Positions 6,147-15,766 are shown, numbered from the stretch's first letter. The stretch is 32,396 nucleotides of DNA from Bacteroidales bacterium (GCA_015060975.1 SUXI01000016.1:1-32396), one strand, 5' to 3'. Notes: generated by a model not told the origin, from the sequence alone. Made by a program: numbers and translations.

Positions 6147-8171
6147 TTATTTCACAATTCTATCTACGGCATTGCGGATTGGGTCGGTGCTTACGCTTGC
6201 GCCTACGGCTTGTTGCATCCAATGGTTAGGTGTCAAGCGACCAAGTTTGTAGATGCGCATCAACTCGTCGGCAAAGGCTTTCTTGTCGGTGAATTTTGCG
6301 AGATGCTCTTCGAGTTGGAATTCCACAATGTGCCCTAATGGGTAGTTGGGTAGATACATAGGCGAATTAACCATGTGAGAATACACAGCTAAAATTGGCG
6401 AATCTTTCTCGCCAAGCACAGGTTGATAATATTTGTTCCACACATCTTTGGCTATTGCGATAGTGGCATCACGAAGTTCGGCTGCAGTGGCTTGGGGGTG
6501 AGCATATAGCCATTGCCACACTCGCATATCAACCAACGACACTCCCATTATTTCATACAATCCCCAGAAAATATCAAGCGTGGTGTTGTCATCAATTTGT
6601 TGGTCATATCCGAGCAATTTGAGGTCACGTTTTTGGAACACGAAAGCCAACGCTTCGGTAAATCCGGTGTTAGGCACACCTGCCATCATAAAGTGGTCGA
6701 TGAGATATAAGTCGATAGTTTGTTCTACATTGTGACCAAACTCATGTACGGCGATATTATATCCCTTATAGTCCATACCTTCACCACCTATGCGAGTGCG
6801 AAGGAGCGAATTTTCCCAACGACCGGCAGCACCCCATGCGTGGCCCGAACCACGAGCACCTTGCACCTTGATTTTGCTTGCAATAAATTGCGCATCAGCT
6901 TCAGAGAAACCTAACTCTACAAGCATACGAGGCATATCTGCTTCAAACGCTTTGGGTGTAGGATATTTAGCTCGTGTTTGCGCTGTAAGATCATCTTCCG
7001 AAATTGCGCTACGGCTCTTAAATCCGTCATACCAAATATCGTAAGGGCGAAGGTCGCGGCCGAGGCGTTTTTTAATCAATTTACCCACTTTCTTGGCTTG
7101 TGGCGACGAAATAAGGTTCACAAACAATGCCTCAATCTCTTCGGGGGCAATTTCCATTCCGCTCTCAAAATTTCGGGCAATTCCTGTGGGGCGTTGTGGC
7201 TCATACTCGTCAACTTTGAGCATTGTTTTATAGTGAGCCAATATGCGTTCATATCGGCGAGTATCCTCGGCTGCCAAAGTTACCTCTGCTCCATCTTTCC
7301 ATGTGAGGTTGCTATAAGGAGCCCAATCATATGCGCCATTGTTTATCACCTCTAACGGAATTGTTCCGTCGATGATACGCAACATCACTTGATATATCAT
7401 CTCTTGTTTTTCGCGAGCATTGGGCAAGTTGGCATAGTTTGATTTTATCTCGTCGCGGAGGTTCCAGTGCGAAAGCAACACCATATTTTCGGGGAACAAT
7501 TTATTCCCTTTCTTGTCGAGGAGATGCCCCATCATGATGTTATACGATGCGATATAATTCTCGGCATCGGCATTAGCTTGCGCAGCCTCTTTGTTCAATG
7601 CGGCAGGCACTCGCGAAGTGAACATGTCGCCCATGCGAGCGTATGCCCATTGTTCACGGCTCCAATTCCCGCCCATTTCATTCTTTTCTTGAAGCGTGAA
7701 ATTAGGGAAATTGAGAATGGTGATAAATGCCACCTTGTTTTCATAGAGGTCGTTCCACAAATGCGAATATGGATTAAACGCACTCATGATATAATCAATA
7801 TTTGTAGGCTCGGGACCGGCCAAAATCGTTGGCAAACTCAATTCGATTGCCACTTGGTTTTGTGTGCCGAGCAACACCTCGTAGGCAGTGCTCAATTTGT
7901 CGAACAATTCGCGACGAGCCTCAGGCGATGCGGCATAGTTATCTTTCACAAACTGCACAAACTCATCGGCCGTACCATCTTCGGCTTGCCACAGAGCTGC
8001 CACTTGCGATGCACCGCGTTGCAACAACTTGCCATCAATCGACGCATCATCAGCAGTCATCTGCCCCACCAATTCTGTCACTACGGCATCATCAATCACC
8101 TTTGCCTCCAAATTATTCACTCCTATAATAGTCATAATAGCCAATAGTAAATGTTTAATCCTTGTCATCAT
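6147..8171 (-). CDS. Secreted HExxH zinc metallopeptidase (gluzincin type)
   Basis: A 674-residue protein with signal peptide MMTRIKHLLLAIMTIIGVNNLEA. The zinc site is HEFGH at residues 476-480, and Glu506 in GFTEALAF is a good third ligand, 26 residues after the second His. This is the gluzincin layout, as in M3-like peptidases. It is not dipeptidyl peptidase III, which has HExxxH. Other recognisable stretches are the large helical N-terminal domain and the conserved-looking GSGHAWGAAGRWENS just before the active site. It is probably periplasmic or surface located and acts on peptides. I do not recognise a characterised homologue. It is transcribed divergently from the threonine aldolase gene, and the pRiA4b-type gene follows it. 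Confidence 0.8.
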   Translation of the reverse strand: MMTRIKHLLLAIMTIIGVNNLEAKVIDDAVVTELVGQMTADDASIDGKLLQRGASQVAALWQAEDGTADEFVQFVKDNYAASPEARRELFDKLSTAYEVLLGTQNQVAIELSLPTILAGPEPTNIDYIMSAFNPYSHLWNDLYENKVAFITILNFPNFTLQEKNEMGGNWSREQWAYARMGDMFTSRVPAALNKEAAQANADAENYIASYNIMMGHLLDKKGNKLFPENMVLLSHWNLRDEIKSNYANLPNAREKQEMIYQVMLRIIDGTIPLEVINNGAYDWAPYSNLTWKDGAEVTLAAEDTRRYERILAHYKTMLKVDEYEPQRPTGIARNFESGMEIAPEEIEALFVNLISSPQAKKVGKLIKKRLGRDLRPYDIWYDGFKSRSAISEDDLTAQTRAKYPTPKAFEADMPRMLVELGFSEADAQFIASKIKVQGARGSGHAWGAAGRWENSLLRTRIGGEGMDYKGYNIAVHEFGHNVEQTIDLYLIDHFMMAGVPNTGFTEALAFVFQKRDLKLLGYDQQIDDNTTLDIFWGLYEIMGVSLVDMRVWQWLYAHPQATAAELRDATIAIAKDVWNKYYQPVLGEKDSPILAVYSHMVNSPMYLPNYPLGHIVEFQLEEHLAKFTDKKAFADELMRIYKLGRLTPNHWMQQAVGASVSTDPIRNAVDRIVK

Positions 8172-8200
8172 ATATTGTTATTTTTTTATTTTCCAATCCT

Positions 8201-8231
8201 CAAATTTAGCAATTATTTCCGTGACTGCAAA
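8201..8231 (-). promoter_or_regulatory. Promoter of the zinc metallopeptidase gene
   Basis: On the minus strand TTTG is at 8231-8228, then a 19-bp spacer and TAAATTTG at 8208-8201. This is a near-perfect Bacteroidetes promoter, 29 nt upstream of the ATG. Confidence 0.7.
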
Positions 8232-8269
8232 AAGAGCGAAATTTCATATGTTTTATTAATCTGTTTTTA

Positions 8270-8277
8270 TATCTTTG
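8270..8277 (+). promoter_or_regulatory. -7 box of the threonine aldolase promoter
   Basis: TATCTTTG matches TAnnTTTG and lies 20 nt before the ATG at 8298. The -33 element is weak. Confidence 0.55.
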
Positions 8278-8297
8278 TATGATTAAACTACAATATC

Positions 8298-9323
8298 ATG
8301 ATATACTTCGATTCCGACTATATGGCAGGGGCTCACCCCGATGTGATGCAACACCTTGTTGAAACAAATCTCGAGCAAACCGTGGGGTATGGTTGCGACC
8401 AATATACCGAACATGCGATTCAACTCATTCGCGAAGCATGTGGCACCCCTCATGCACAAGTGTCACTATTGGTAGGTGGCACTCAAACCAATGCCACCAT
8501 TATTGACGGGATTCTTGCACGACACGAAGGAGTGTTGGCTGCCGAAAGTGCCCATATCAATGTACACGAAGCCGGAGCAATCGAAGCCACTGGTCATAAA
8601 ATACTCATTCTTCCCCAACACGAAGGAAAAGTATGGGCTGAAGAAGTTGAAAATTATATCAATGAGTTTTATCGCGACGAAACATTCCTCCACATGGTAG
8701 CTCCGGGAATGCTTTACATTTCATTTCCCACCGAATATGGCACTATCTACACTCTCAACGAGCTTGAAGCTTTGAGCCAAGTGTGTCGCGAAGCTCAAAT
8801 TCCTCTTTATATCGATGGCGCACGATTAGGCTACGGACTAGCCGCCGATGGTGGAGATGTCACACTCAAAGACATTGCTCGATTGGCCGATGTGTTTTAT
8901 ATAGGTGGCACAAAAATGGGCACATTGATGGGCGAAGCCGTAGTCGTTACCAACCCCAATCTTCTCAAAAACATCACACCCCTCACAAAGCAGCATGGAG
9001 CATTGCTTGCAAAAGGCAGACTCTTGGGGGTACAATTTGAAGCATTATTCACCAATGACCTCTATATGCAAATTGGTCGCTACGCCGTTGAATTGGCTAT
9101 GGAGCTAAAAGAAGAATTTATTGCACGAGGATACGAACCTGTCGTTGATTCCCCCACAAACCAACAATTCTTCCGGCTCCCCAACGTCCTCATCGACCGC
9201 CTACGCCAACACGCAAGCTTCGAGCTATGGGGGCCACAAGGCGAGACCCACTCCATAGTTCGCTTCGTAACCTCCTGGTCCACTACCTACAACGACATAA
9301 ACCAGTTAGTGAACTTAATATAA
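8298..9323 (+). CDS. ltaE: Low-specificity L-threonine aldolase (PLP-dependent)
   Basis: 341 residues, the usual length. It cleaves L-threonine or L-allo-threonine to glycine and acetaldehyde. The fold-type I PLP features are in place: the start IYFDSDYMAGAHP, GYGCDQYTEHA, the Gly/Thr loop LLVGGTQTN, the PLP-ring Asp173 in DGARLGYG, and the Schiff-base Lys206 in IGGTKMGTLMGEA. It is a cytosolic enzyme of glycine supply or amino acid catabolism. The gene is monocistronic and divergent from the peptidase gene. Related beta-eliminating lyases share the fold, so the exact substrate preference (L- or L-allo-) cannot be read from the sequence. Confidence 0.88.
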   Translation: MIYFDSDYMAGAHPDVMQHLVETNLEQTVGYGCDQYTEHAIQLIREACGTPHAQVSLLVGGTQTNATIIDGILARHEGVLAAESAHINVHEAGAIEATGHKILILPQHEGKVWAEEVENYINEFYRDETFLHMVAPGMLYISFPTEYGTIYTLNELEALSQVCREAQIPLYIDGARLGYGLAADGGDVTLKDIARLADVFYIGGTKMGTLMGEAVVVTNPNLLKNITPLTKQHGALLAKGRLLGVQFEALFTNDLYMQIGRYAVELAMELKEEFIARGYEPVVDSPTNQQFFRLPNVLIDRLRQHASFELWGPQGETHSIVRFVTSWSTTYNDINQLVNLI

Positions 9324-9509
9324 AATCATTATTCTCAGTAATGGTCACAATTTAAATTTAAATTTACACTATGATTATAGCAACCGCAAAAAAGATATTA
9401 ATATCATTTTAAAGTTGTTGCAACAGGTGTTGAGTGTGCAAATCTTTGAAGTTATATCACTCAAATCATTATAAATCAATCGCCAAAATACATTTCAAAC
9501 CAAGAATAT

Positions 9510-9540
9510 TTTGTAAAAAACCGAATTTTCACTAATTTTG
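9510..9540 (+). promoter_or_regulatory. Promoter of the cell-wall hydrolase operon
   Basis: TTTG (9510-9513), a 19-bp spacer and TAATTTTG (9533-9540) match the consensus. The start codon is ~160 nt further on, an unusually long leader for this window. Confidence 0.7.
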
Positions 9541-9624
9541 CAAGCTAATATATGAATGAATAATAACGATACGTTCATTTAAGGAAATGCGAAGTATTTT
9601 CATTCAAGTTATATTTCATACACA

Positions 9625-9657
9625 AAAGCGAGAACTTTATTTATTGGTTTTCGCTTT
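9625..9657 (+). promoter_or_regulatory. Leader hairpin, possible attenuator
   Basis: AAAGCGAGAAC (9625-9635) pairs with GTTTTCGCTTT (9647-9657) with one mismatch and an 11-nt loop, followed by ATTTG. It lies in the transcribed leader 50 nt before the ATG. Confidence 0.4.
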
Positions 9658-9707
9658 ATTTGCGTTACTTAAACAAGAATTACAAACCTCTCTACACTTA
9701 TAAACTT

Positions 9708-12467
9708 ATGAATTTGAAACTTTTTAAATCAGCCCTCTTATTTTTAATGGCTATTTTGTGTGCAACACCTGCAACAATGGCAGCTGATGCTCCGGTAAAA
9801 CGTGAAATGCGTAGCGCATGGGTAGCGACCGTGTGGCGCCTTGACTGGCCCGATAATGTAATCTCCTCAACAGGAAGCACTACTCAAATCAACCAACAAA
9901 AAGCATCAATGACTCGCCTTCTCGACTCATTGCAAGTTAACAACATGAATGCTATAAACTTTCAAGTGCGTAGCCGTTGCGATGCCATGTACAAATCAAG
10001 CTATGAACCATGGTCAAGCGACTTGGTTTCTACCCGTGGATTAGATCCGGGTTGGGATCCATTGGCTTGGATTGTTGAAGAATGTCATAAACGTGGCATG
10101 GAATGTCATGCTTGGGTTAACCCTTATCGTTATGAGTCGGTGGTAGGGCAATGGGAACTCCCTACTGATTATCGCCAAACTCACCCCGAATGGCTGCTTG
10201 ATGTGAATGGCGCAAGTATTCTTAATCCCGGTCTCCAAGAAGTGACTGACCAAATTGTGAAAGTTATTCGTGAAATCGTTCAGAATTATGATATCGACGG
10301 CATCTTGTTTGACGACTATTTCTACCTTAGCGGCACTCCCACCGATTCAAGCGGTGATGGCGACCAATATGCCGCATACATAGCAGCCGGTGGGACATTG
10401 TCGCATGGCGATTGGCGTCGAGACAACGTAAACCGCATGGTGCAATCGGTTTATGATATGATTCAAGAAGAAAAACCATGGGTGCGTTTTGGTATATCTC
10501 CTGCAGGAGTTTCTTGTACAACTCCCGCACATGCCGCAAAATATGGCATCGATCCATGCACATCGGGTAGCGATTGGCAATATAATGATATTTATTCCGA
10601 CCCTGTCGCTTGGATTGCGAACCATTCGCTCGACTATATATCACCTCAAGTTTATTGGACTATTGGCTATTCAATTGCCGACTTCTCGATTATCACTCCA
10701 TGGTGGGCAAAAGTTGCGGCGAAATTTAATCGCCATTTCTATACCAGTCATTCAATATCTTCATTGACCGCATCAAGCAAAGCTGCAACAATGTCAATGC
10801 GTGAAGCTACAATTGCCGATGCCATGATCCAAGTGAAAGCATCAGGACCAAACAGTACTTCGTTTGAAGAATATGCCAATGAGGTGCGACTAAATCGTTC
10901 TTGTTCTCAAGATGGCGCTCCCGGTGCTATTTTCTATTCTTGTAAGTATCTTTACAAAACTGCGCCAAAATTTGCCCACTATTTAAAAACCACAGTGTTC
11001 AACACCCCTGCGTTGGTTCCTGCAATGAGTTGGAAACCCGGTTACAACCCCGGAAATGTAAAAAATTTAAGTCGCAGTGGCAACAATTTATATTGGGACG
11101 GCTATGATAATGTGCGTTATACCGTTTATGCCGTACCGACAACCGTTGCAATGGAAAACTTCGCAAAAGAAGCCGAATACCTTTTAGGCACATCTTATTC
11201 TACAACATACGCAATTCCAATGGATAAACAAAACGGCTACAACTATGCTGTGTGTGTGCTTGACCGTTATGGCAATGAATACTCGCCAATGTTTGCCGGA
11301 GTTGCTGCCAAAGACATGGAAGCTCCAACATTGATATTCCCTGCCAATAATACCGAAGTGGAATTGCCAATGGATTTCCAATGGAATTCGGTGGCAAATG
11401 CAACAAACTATATCCTTGAAATTGCAAACGACGCATCTTTCAACAAGATGCTCTACACGATTGAATGTACATCAAACTCTTGTCCATCAACCAAATTCGA
11501 CAAATTCCCTACCACTAAATTATATTGGCGCGTGCGCGCTTGTGGCAATGGATACAACGATGGTGTTTCTACCGTAAATTCATTTACAGCAAAAACATTT
11601 GAAATCACATCTCCCAAGAATGGAGATGCAGCGGTTTCACTCACTCCAACCATCACATGGAGCGTTCCCAATCGCAACGTTACGGTTGAGATAGCAACAA
11701 ATACCGACTTTGAGGAAGACCAAATTATACATGAGGCAGCAGGAACAAATGGCTCCTACACCATACCAGCCGGGCTTCTTGCCGGTTACACCGTATATTA
11801 TGTAAGATTAGGATATGAATATGCCGGTGAACAACATTACACCGAAACAGTAGCATTCACTACAATCGATGTTATTCCCGGAGAAATGGAATTTGCATAC
11901 CCAAAAGATGGTGGAGAATTCAAATCAGAAGACTTTATTCACATTGTTCCAAATCCAGGTGTTAAAAGCATTAAAGTTGAAATGTCAAATTCCAAAACTT
12001 TTGGTCGTACCCGTTATACCGAGAGCTGCGCTCCGGGGACTTGGGTTACAACAACAAAAGCTGCTGATATAAAAATATCAAGCAAAAACCTCGTGAATGG
12101 CAATTTATATTATATTCGTGTACAAGGTGATTACACCACTTCTGAAGGCTCAAAGAAAACCGAATGGAAAACCATCTCGGCATACTATAAAGGTGAAGGG
12201 TCTGGCATAGAAGGTGTCGATATTAATGGAAACAATATCGCAGTCATTAAAAATGGCAATGAAACATATTTAACCATTATTAACAATCCTTGTGCAGATT
12301 TATCAATCGAAGCATTTACACCATCGGGAATAAATATTGGAACAGTATTTAATGGAAATATAGGAACATACAACGCTAAAATCCCCGTATCTCACCTCGG
12401 GGAAGGAGTTGTAATTTTTGTTATAACCCAACCCGAAGGTCGCTATGCAATAAAAGCAATATTATAA
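9708..12467 (+). CDS. Secreted GHL10/DUF187-family glycoside hydrolase with Ig/FN3-like repeats
   Basis: A 919-residue protein. ATG at 9708 gives a proper signal peptide (MNLKLFKSALLFLMAILCA, cleavage near ATMAA); an upstream TTG at 9660 would bury it. Residues ~30-420 are the GHL10 barrel: REMRSAWVATVWRLDWP, INFQVRSRCDAMY, HAWVNPYRYE, then DGILFDDYFY (Asp197, Asp202, Asp203). In E. coli the related DigH (YddW) cuts glycan strands of peptidoglycan that have lost their peptides. Three or four Ig/FN3-like units follow (~430-860). The tail (GIEGVDING..., NNPCADLSIEAFTPSG) resembles a T9SS sorting domain. The GH73-type gene follows after 23 bp, so both probably act on peptidoglycan outside the cytoplasm. 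Confidence 0.85.
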   Translation: MNLKLFKSALLFLMAILCATPATMAADAPVKREMRSAWVATVWRLDWPDNVISSTGSTTQINQQKASMTRLLDSLQVNNMNAINFQVRSRCDAMYKSSYEPWSSDLVSTRGLDPGWDPLAWIVEECHKRGMECHAWVNPYRYESVVGQWELPTDYRQTHPEWLLDVNGASILNPGLQEVTDQIVKVIREIVQNYDIDGILFDDYFYLSGTPTDSSGDGDQYAAYIAAGGTLSHGDWRRDNVNRMVQSVYDMIQEEKPWVRFGISPAGVSCTTPAHAAKYGIDPCTSGSDWQYNDIYSDPVAWIANHSLDYISPQVYWTIGYSIADFSIITPWWAKVAAKFNRHFYTSHSISSLTASSKAATMSMREATIADAMIQVKASGPNSTSFEEYANEVRLNRSCSQDGAPGAIFYSCKYLYKTAPKFAHYLKTTVFNTPALVPAMSWKPGYNPGNVKNLSRSGNNLYWDGYDNVRYTVYAVPTTVAMENFAKEAEYLLGTSYSTTYAIPMDKQNGYNYAVCVLDRYGNEYSPMFAGVAAKDMEAPTLIFPANNTEVELPMDFQWNSVANATNYILEIANDASFNKMLYTIECTSNSCPSTKFDKFPTTKLYWRVRACGNGYNDGVSTVNSFTAKTFEITSPKNGDAAVSLTPTITWSVPNRNVTVEIATNTDFEEDQIIHEAAGTNGSYTIPAGLLAGYTVYYVRLGYEYAGEQHYTETVAFTTIDVIPGEMEFAYPKDGGEFKSEDFIHIVPNPGVKSIKVEMSNSKTFGRTRYTESCAPGTWVTTTKAADIKISSKNLVNGNLYYIRVQGDYTTSEGSKKTEWKTISAYYKGEGSGIEGVDINGNNIAVIKNGNETYLTIINNPCADLSIEAFTPSGINIGTVFNGNIGTYNAKIPVSHLGEGVVIFVITQPEGRYAIKAIL

Positions 12468-12490
12468 ATTTAAATCAGAATACAACTTAA

Positions 12491-15130
12491 ATGAAAAAAA
12501 CAGCATTAACAATTATAATGTTTTTAATATCGGTGTTGCCAATATATGCGGCAACACCAATATTAGGTACAAACGTGGCTACAGTTGAGCGAATGTATCA
12601 ATTTGTAAAATCAAAAAACAATTCATTCGATCGTGAAATCGCCGAACAGTTTATAGCCGTATCGCAAGTTTATGGCATGCGAGGGGATATAGCTATGTGC
12701 CAATCAATCATTGAAACCGGATGGTTCAAATATACAGGTGGTACAGCCGTAACCCCCGAAGACCACAACTACTGCGGTCTTGGTGTAACGGCTTTAGGTC
12801 AAAAAGGGTGTCAATTTGAAACTGTGAAGGAAGGTGTAACCGCACAGATTCAACATCTTTATGCATATTGTTGCACAAAAGCGCTTCCTGCCGGCGAAAC
12901 ACTTGTTGATCCTCGATTTAATTATGTTTCTCGCGGCACCGCCCCAAATTGGGAAAATCTTGGTTCGGGAAAGTGGGCTACGGCCGCAGGATATGGCACT
13001 TCAATCATTGAAATGTATAATGAGATGATGGCTTTCAACTATTCCGAACCGTCATCATTAAAAGCAAGCGAAACAGCAATATCACTATCAGCCACACAAG
13101 GAGCAACCGCTCCATCCAAAACGATAACTATTACCGGTGTGAATTTATCGAGTGCTATTTCCTATAGCAGCAGTTCTTCAGCATTTACAGTATCGACATC
13201 GGGATGGAACAGTCTCACCGGTGGTAATCTCATTATTAAGCTTAACACATCACTCTCTGCAGGGACTTATTCGGGTGTTATCACAGTGAAAAGTGGAAGT
13301 TATAGTTTGACCATTAATTGTACAGGTGTAATATCTCAACCTATTGTATCGTCTCTCACTGTTAATCCCACAAGTATCTCCCTTGAAGGCGAAGTTGGCT
13401 CAACCGATATAATTTACAGAGATGTCAAAGTTGTTGGCACAAACCTATCTAGCGACATCACAATTGCCAGCAACACATCGGCTGTCACCGTCACAAAACT
13501 TTCAGGTTGGAATGATCTCACCGGAGGAACTTTACGCCTAACTCTCAACACTAACTACACATACGGAGCCGGTACCTACGATAGCTATGTCGCCGTTCAA
13601 AGCGCTTCAAGTCGCGCACAAATCAACACGACTATAACACTAACAGAACCTATAATCAGCAAAAATCCGACAATAGAAGTTTCCCCCTCAAATGCTTCAA
13701 TGCGTGCGATAGTTGGAGAATCAACCACAACATCAATCAATGTAACAGGCACAGACCTTTCGGGGAACATTTCGGCTTCGCTTTCCGGTAATTCCGCATT
13801 CTCTATCAACAAAACATCTATCGGCTCAACCGGTGGCACCATCACAGTAACCTATAAGCCTATAGTTGCAGGCACTCACTCTGCGACACTCTCATTAACG
13901 TCAACAGGCGCAACAACAAAAACTGTCACATTGTCCGGAACCGCCACTGCAGCCGAACCTCTCGGTTTATCGCTCATTTGGCGCAACACCACAAGCATTC
14001 CCGGCTCCACATCAGGTGGAGACTATCGTTTTGCCGGTGTTTCAAACGGGCACCTGCTCGTTGTTGACAAAGCAAATAGTAAAATCATTGAATTTACTCA
14101 ATCGGGTTATTCAACCTATTATGATTGCGCTTCAGCAATAAGCACACACTGGAACGCAACCACAATGGGTCCCGCCATTGGTTGTGATGACGCCGGAAAT
14201 ATACTTGTACACACAGGATGGTCGGGAGCCGCTTCGGGCAGTAATTTTATGATTATATCGGCCGATTTAAAAAACACATATAAACTCAACCTTTCAACCA
14301 TTGAAGGCTACACTGTAACTCGTTTGGACCAAATAGGTCGCATTCGCGGCAATATGCTTTCAAGCGAAGGCGCATACGCATTTATTTGCTCATATAACGG
14401 CTCTACCGTGCTCATCCTCAATATCAAAAATGGCTCTATTGATACCGATTATACACAAATTTCAAACGATACCGGTTTAACTGTAGGGGCATCGTCAACA
14501 CCCCAACCCGCATTTGAAACTACGTCGGAAATAGATGCCCTCATGGACGAAAACGGAGACTTGTCAAATGCTTTCATTCTTCGTCAACGAGGCAATGCAA
14601 ACGATATATATTATTGGAACGATGACAACTCGGCAATGAAAGCCAAATACACCTTCACCAATACCACTCCCGAAGGATATTCCCCCATAGGAGCGACAAG
14701 CGAAGGGTTTGATTGGTTCCATCTTGATGACAAATCATACTTTATCATTCCATTAAGTTCAGATGGCACTACCAATGGCCGCAGTTCGGCATTTGGAATA
14801 TATGACGAAGACGGCAATCTCGTAGGTTACAACGTAACCGCGGCAAAAACCGGCATAGGTCAAGGAATGGGTAGCATTATCGCAGTTCCAAGAGATGAAC
14901 ATGCGGTTAATATTTATCACTTCGTTGCCGGCACAGTAGCAGAGAAATATCTATTCCGTATCTCGGGTAATGCCACAGGCACCGAAAAAATCGAGAACTC
15001 AATAATTGAAGAAGATATTAACGCTCCTATCTGCTTCTACAATCTTCAAGGAACAAAAGTAGCCAATCCGTCAAAAGGCATCTACATTAAAGTTCAAGGA
15101 AACAAAACCGAGAAGATTTATTTTAAATAA
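12491..15130 (+). CDS. Secreted GH73-type N-acetylglucosaminidase with Ig-like repeats and propeller-like domain
   Basis: An 879-residue protein with signal peptide MKKTALTIIMFLISVLPIYA. Residues ~45-175 form the glucosaminidase (GH73/FlgJ-like) domain: IAMCQSIIETGWFKY with catalytic Glu75, then NYCGLG and GYGTSI. Three ~95-residue repeats follow (~188-485), each with L(S/T)-x-L-x-G-x-L-like turns such as SGWNSLTGGNL and SGWNDLTGGTL; they resemble BACON or choice-of-anchor Ig modules. Residues ~495-840 look like a beta-propeller (FAGVSNGHLLVVDKANSKI). The C-terminus (ICFYNLQGTKVANPSKGIYI, then a Lys-rich end) is a T9SS-type sorting tail. It should cut the N-acetylglucosaminyl-beta-1,4-N-acetylmuramyl linkage. 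It is second in an operon with the GHL10 gene and is closed by the terminator at 15157. Confidence 0.88.
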   Translation: MKKTALTIIMFLISVLPIYAATPILGTNVATVERMYQFVKSKNNSFDREIAEQFIAVSQVYGMRGDIAMCQSIIETGWFKYTGGTAVTPEDHNYCGLGVTALGQKGCQFETVKEGVTAQIQHLYAYCCTKALPAGETLVDPRFNYVSRGTAPNWENLGSGKWATAAGYGTSIIEMYNEMMAFNYSEPSSLKASETAISLSATQGATAPSKTITITGVNLSSAISYSSSSSAFTVSTSGWNSLTGGNLIIKLNTSLSAGTYSGVITVKSGSYSLTINCTGVISQPIVSSLTVNPTSISLEGEVGSTDIIYRDVKVVGTNLSSDITIASNTSAVTVTKLSGWNDLTGGTLRLTLNTNYTYGAGTYDSYVAVQSASSRAQINTTITLTEPIISKNPTIEVSPSNASMRAIVGESTTTSINVTGTDLSGNISASLSGNSAFSINKTSIGSTGGTITVTYKPIVAGTHSATLSLTSTGATTKTVTLSGTATAAEPLGLSLIWRNTTSIPGSTSGGDYRFAGVSNGHLLVVDKANSKIIEFTQSGYSTYYDCASAISTHWNATTMGPAIGCDDAGNILVHTGWSGAASGSNFMIISADLKNTYKLNLSTIEGYTVTRLDQIGRIRGNMLSSEGAYAFICSYNGSTVLILNIKNGSIDTDYTQISNDTGLTVGASSTPQPAFETTSEIDALMDENGDLSNAFILRQRGNANDIYYWNDDNSAMKAKYTFTNTTPEGYSPIGATSEGFDWFHLDDKSYFIIPLSSDGTTNGRSSAFGIYDEDGNLVGYNVTAAKTGIGQGMGSIIAVPRDEHAVNIYHFVAGTVAEKYLFRISGNATGTEKIENSIIEEDINAPICFYNLQGTKVANPSKGIYIKVQGNKTEKIYFK

Positions 15131-15156
15131 TCAATCACCTCATTTAACTTAATATG

Positions 15157-15198
15157 AGAGATGTGTCATTCACTATTTTGGCACATCTCTTTAATTTT
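15157..15198 (+). terminator. Terminator of the cell-wall hydrolase operon
   Basis: AGAGATGTGTC (15157-15167) pairs with GGCACATCTCT (15180-15190) with one wobble; the tail TTAATTTT follows. Confidence 0.75.
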
Positions 15199-15238
15199 CA
15201 TGTAAAACTCGTTTTTGAAACTTTGAATAGGCAACATC

Positions 15239-15751
15239 ATGACATTTATTGTTACTCATAAATATCATTCTCCATGCGGTATATTGACGATAGGGGATTA
15301 CAATGGCAAATTATGCCTATGCGATTGGACAGAGATACCTCAACGATATATTATACAACGCATTTCTAATAGTCTAAGTTGTAAATACACCATAGGAATA
15401 ACACCCTTAATTTCTTCTGTAATTTCTCAGCTCGATGAATATTTTGAAGGCAAAAGAATCTCATTTAATCTTCCTTTGCTTTTGATTGGCACAAATTTTC
15501 AACACAAAGTGTGGAATGAATTAATGAATATTCCATACGGCACAACAACCTCATATTCTCAACTCGCTCATAAAATAGGTAATCCCAATGCCTCACGAGC
15601 AGTTGCAAACGCTTGCCACGCAAATGCCATGTCGATAATCATCCCCTGCCATAGAGTGATAGGCACAAATGGGGAATTATGCGGCTACGCAGGAGGGGTA
15701 TCTTCTAAAAAGCATCTTCTGTCATTAGAAACAATTCGACTCAACTCTTAA
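15239..15751 (+). CDS. ogt: Methylated-DNA--protein-cysteine methyltransferase
   Basis: 170 residues. It transfers the methyl group of O6-methylguanine (and O4-methylthymine) in DNA to its own cysteine, a suicide repair. The active site IIPCHRVIG gives Cys137. The helix-turn-helix and Arg finger are in PYGTTTSYSQLAHKIGNPNASRAVANACHANA, with Arg in SRAV. The N-terminal ~75 residues form the RNase H-like Ada-N/Ogt domain. No Ada regulatory domain (zinc-binding Cys cluster) is present, so Ogt rather than Ada. It is convergent with the VWA lipoprotein gene and stands alone between two terminators. AAACTTTG about 15 nt upstream is a poor -7 match. Confidence 0.92.
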   Translation: MTFIVTHKYHSPCGILTIGDYNGKLCLCDWTEIPQRYIIQRISNSLSCKYTIGITPLISSVISQLDEYFEGKRISFNLPLLLIGTNFQHKVWNELMNIPYGTTTSYSQLAHKIGNPNASRAVANACHANAMSIIIPCHRVIGTNGELCGYAGGVSSKKHLLSLETIRLNS

Positions 15752-15766
15752 AAAACGAAACACAAA

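Larger units (their letters stand above)
9324..9707. other. Intergenic region with promoter and 5' leader, no gene
   Basis: This 384-bp stretch has no credible coding sequence. It contains an AATTTAAATTTAAATTTA short A/T repeat (9349-9369), the promoter at 9510-9540 and a ~160-nt leader of the downstream gene. I see no clear terminator for the threonine aldolase gene. Confidence 0.5.

Noticed and set aside
7467..8147. 226-codon frame antisense to the zinc peptidase
   Set aside because: It is the complement of a well-supported gene with a clear signal peptide and HEFGH site; no recognisable domain.
9349..9369. AATTTAAATTTAAATTTA as a CRISPR or regulatory repeat
   Set aside because: A short A/T microrepeat with no spacers and no partner sequence.
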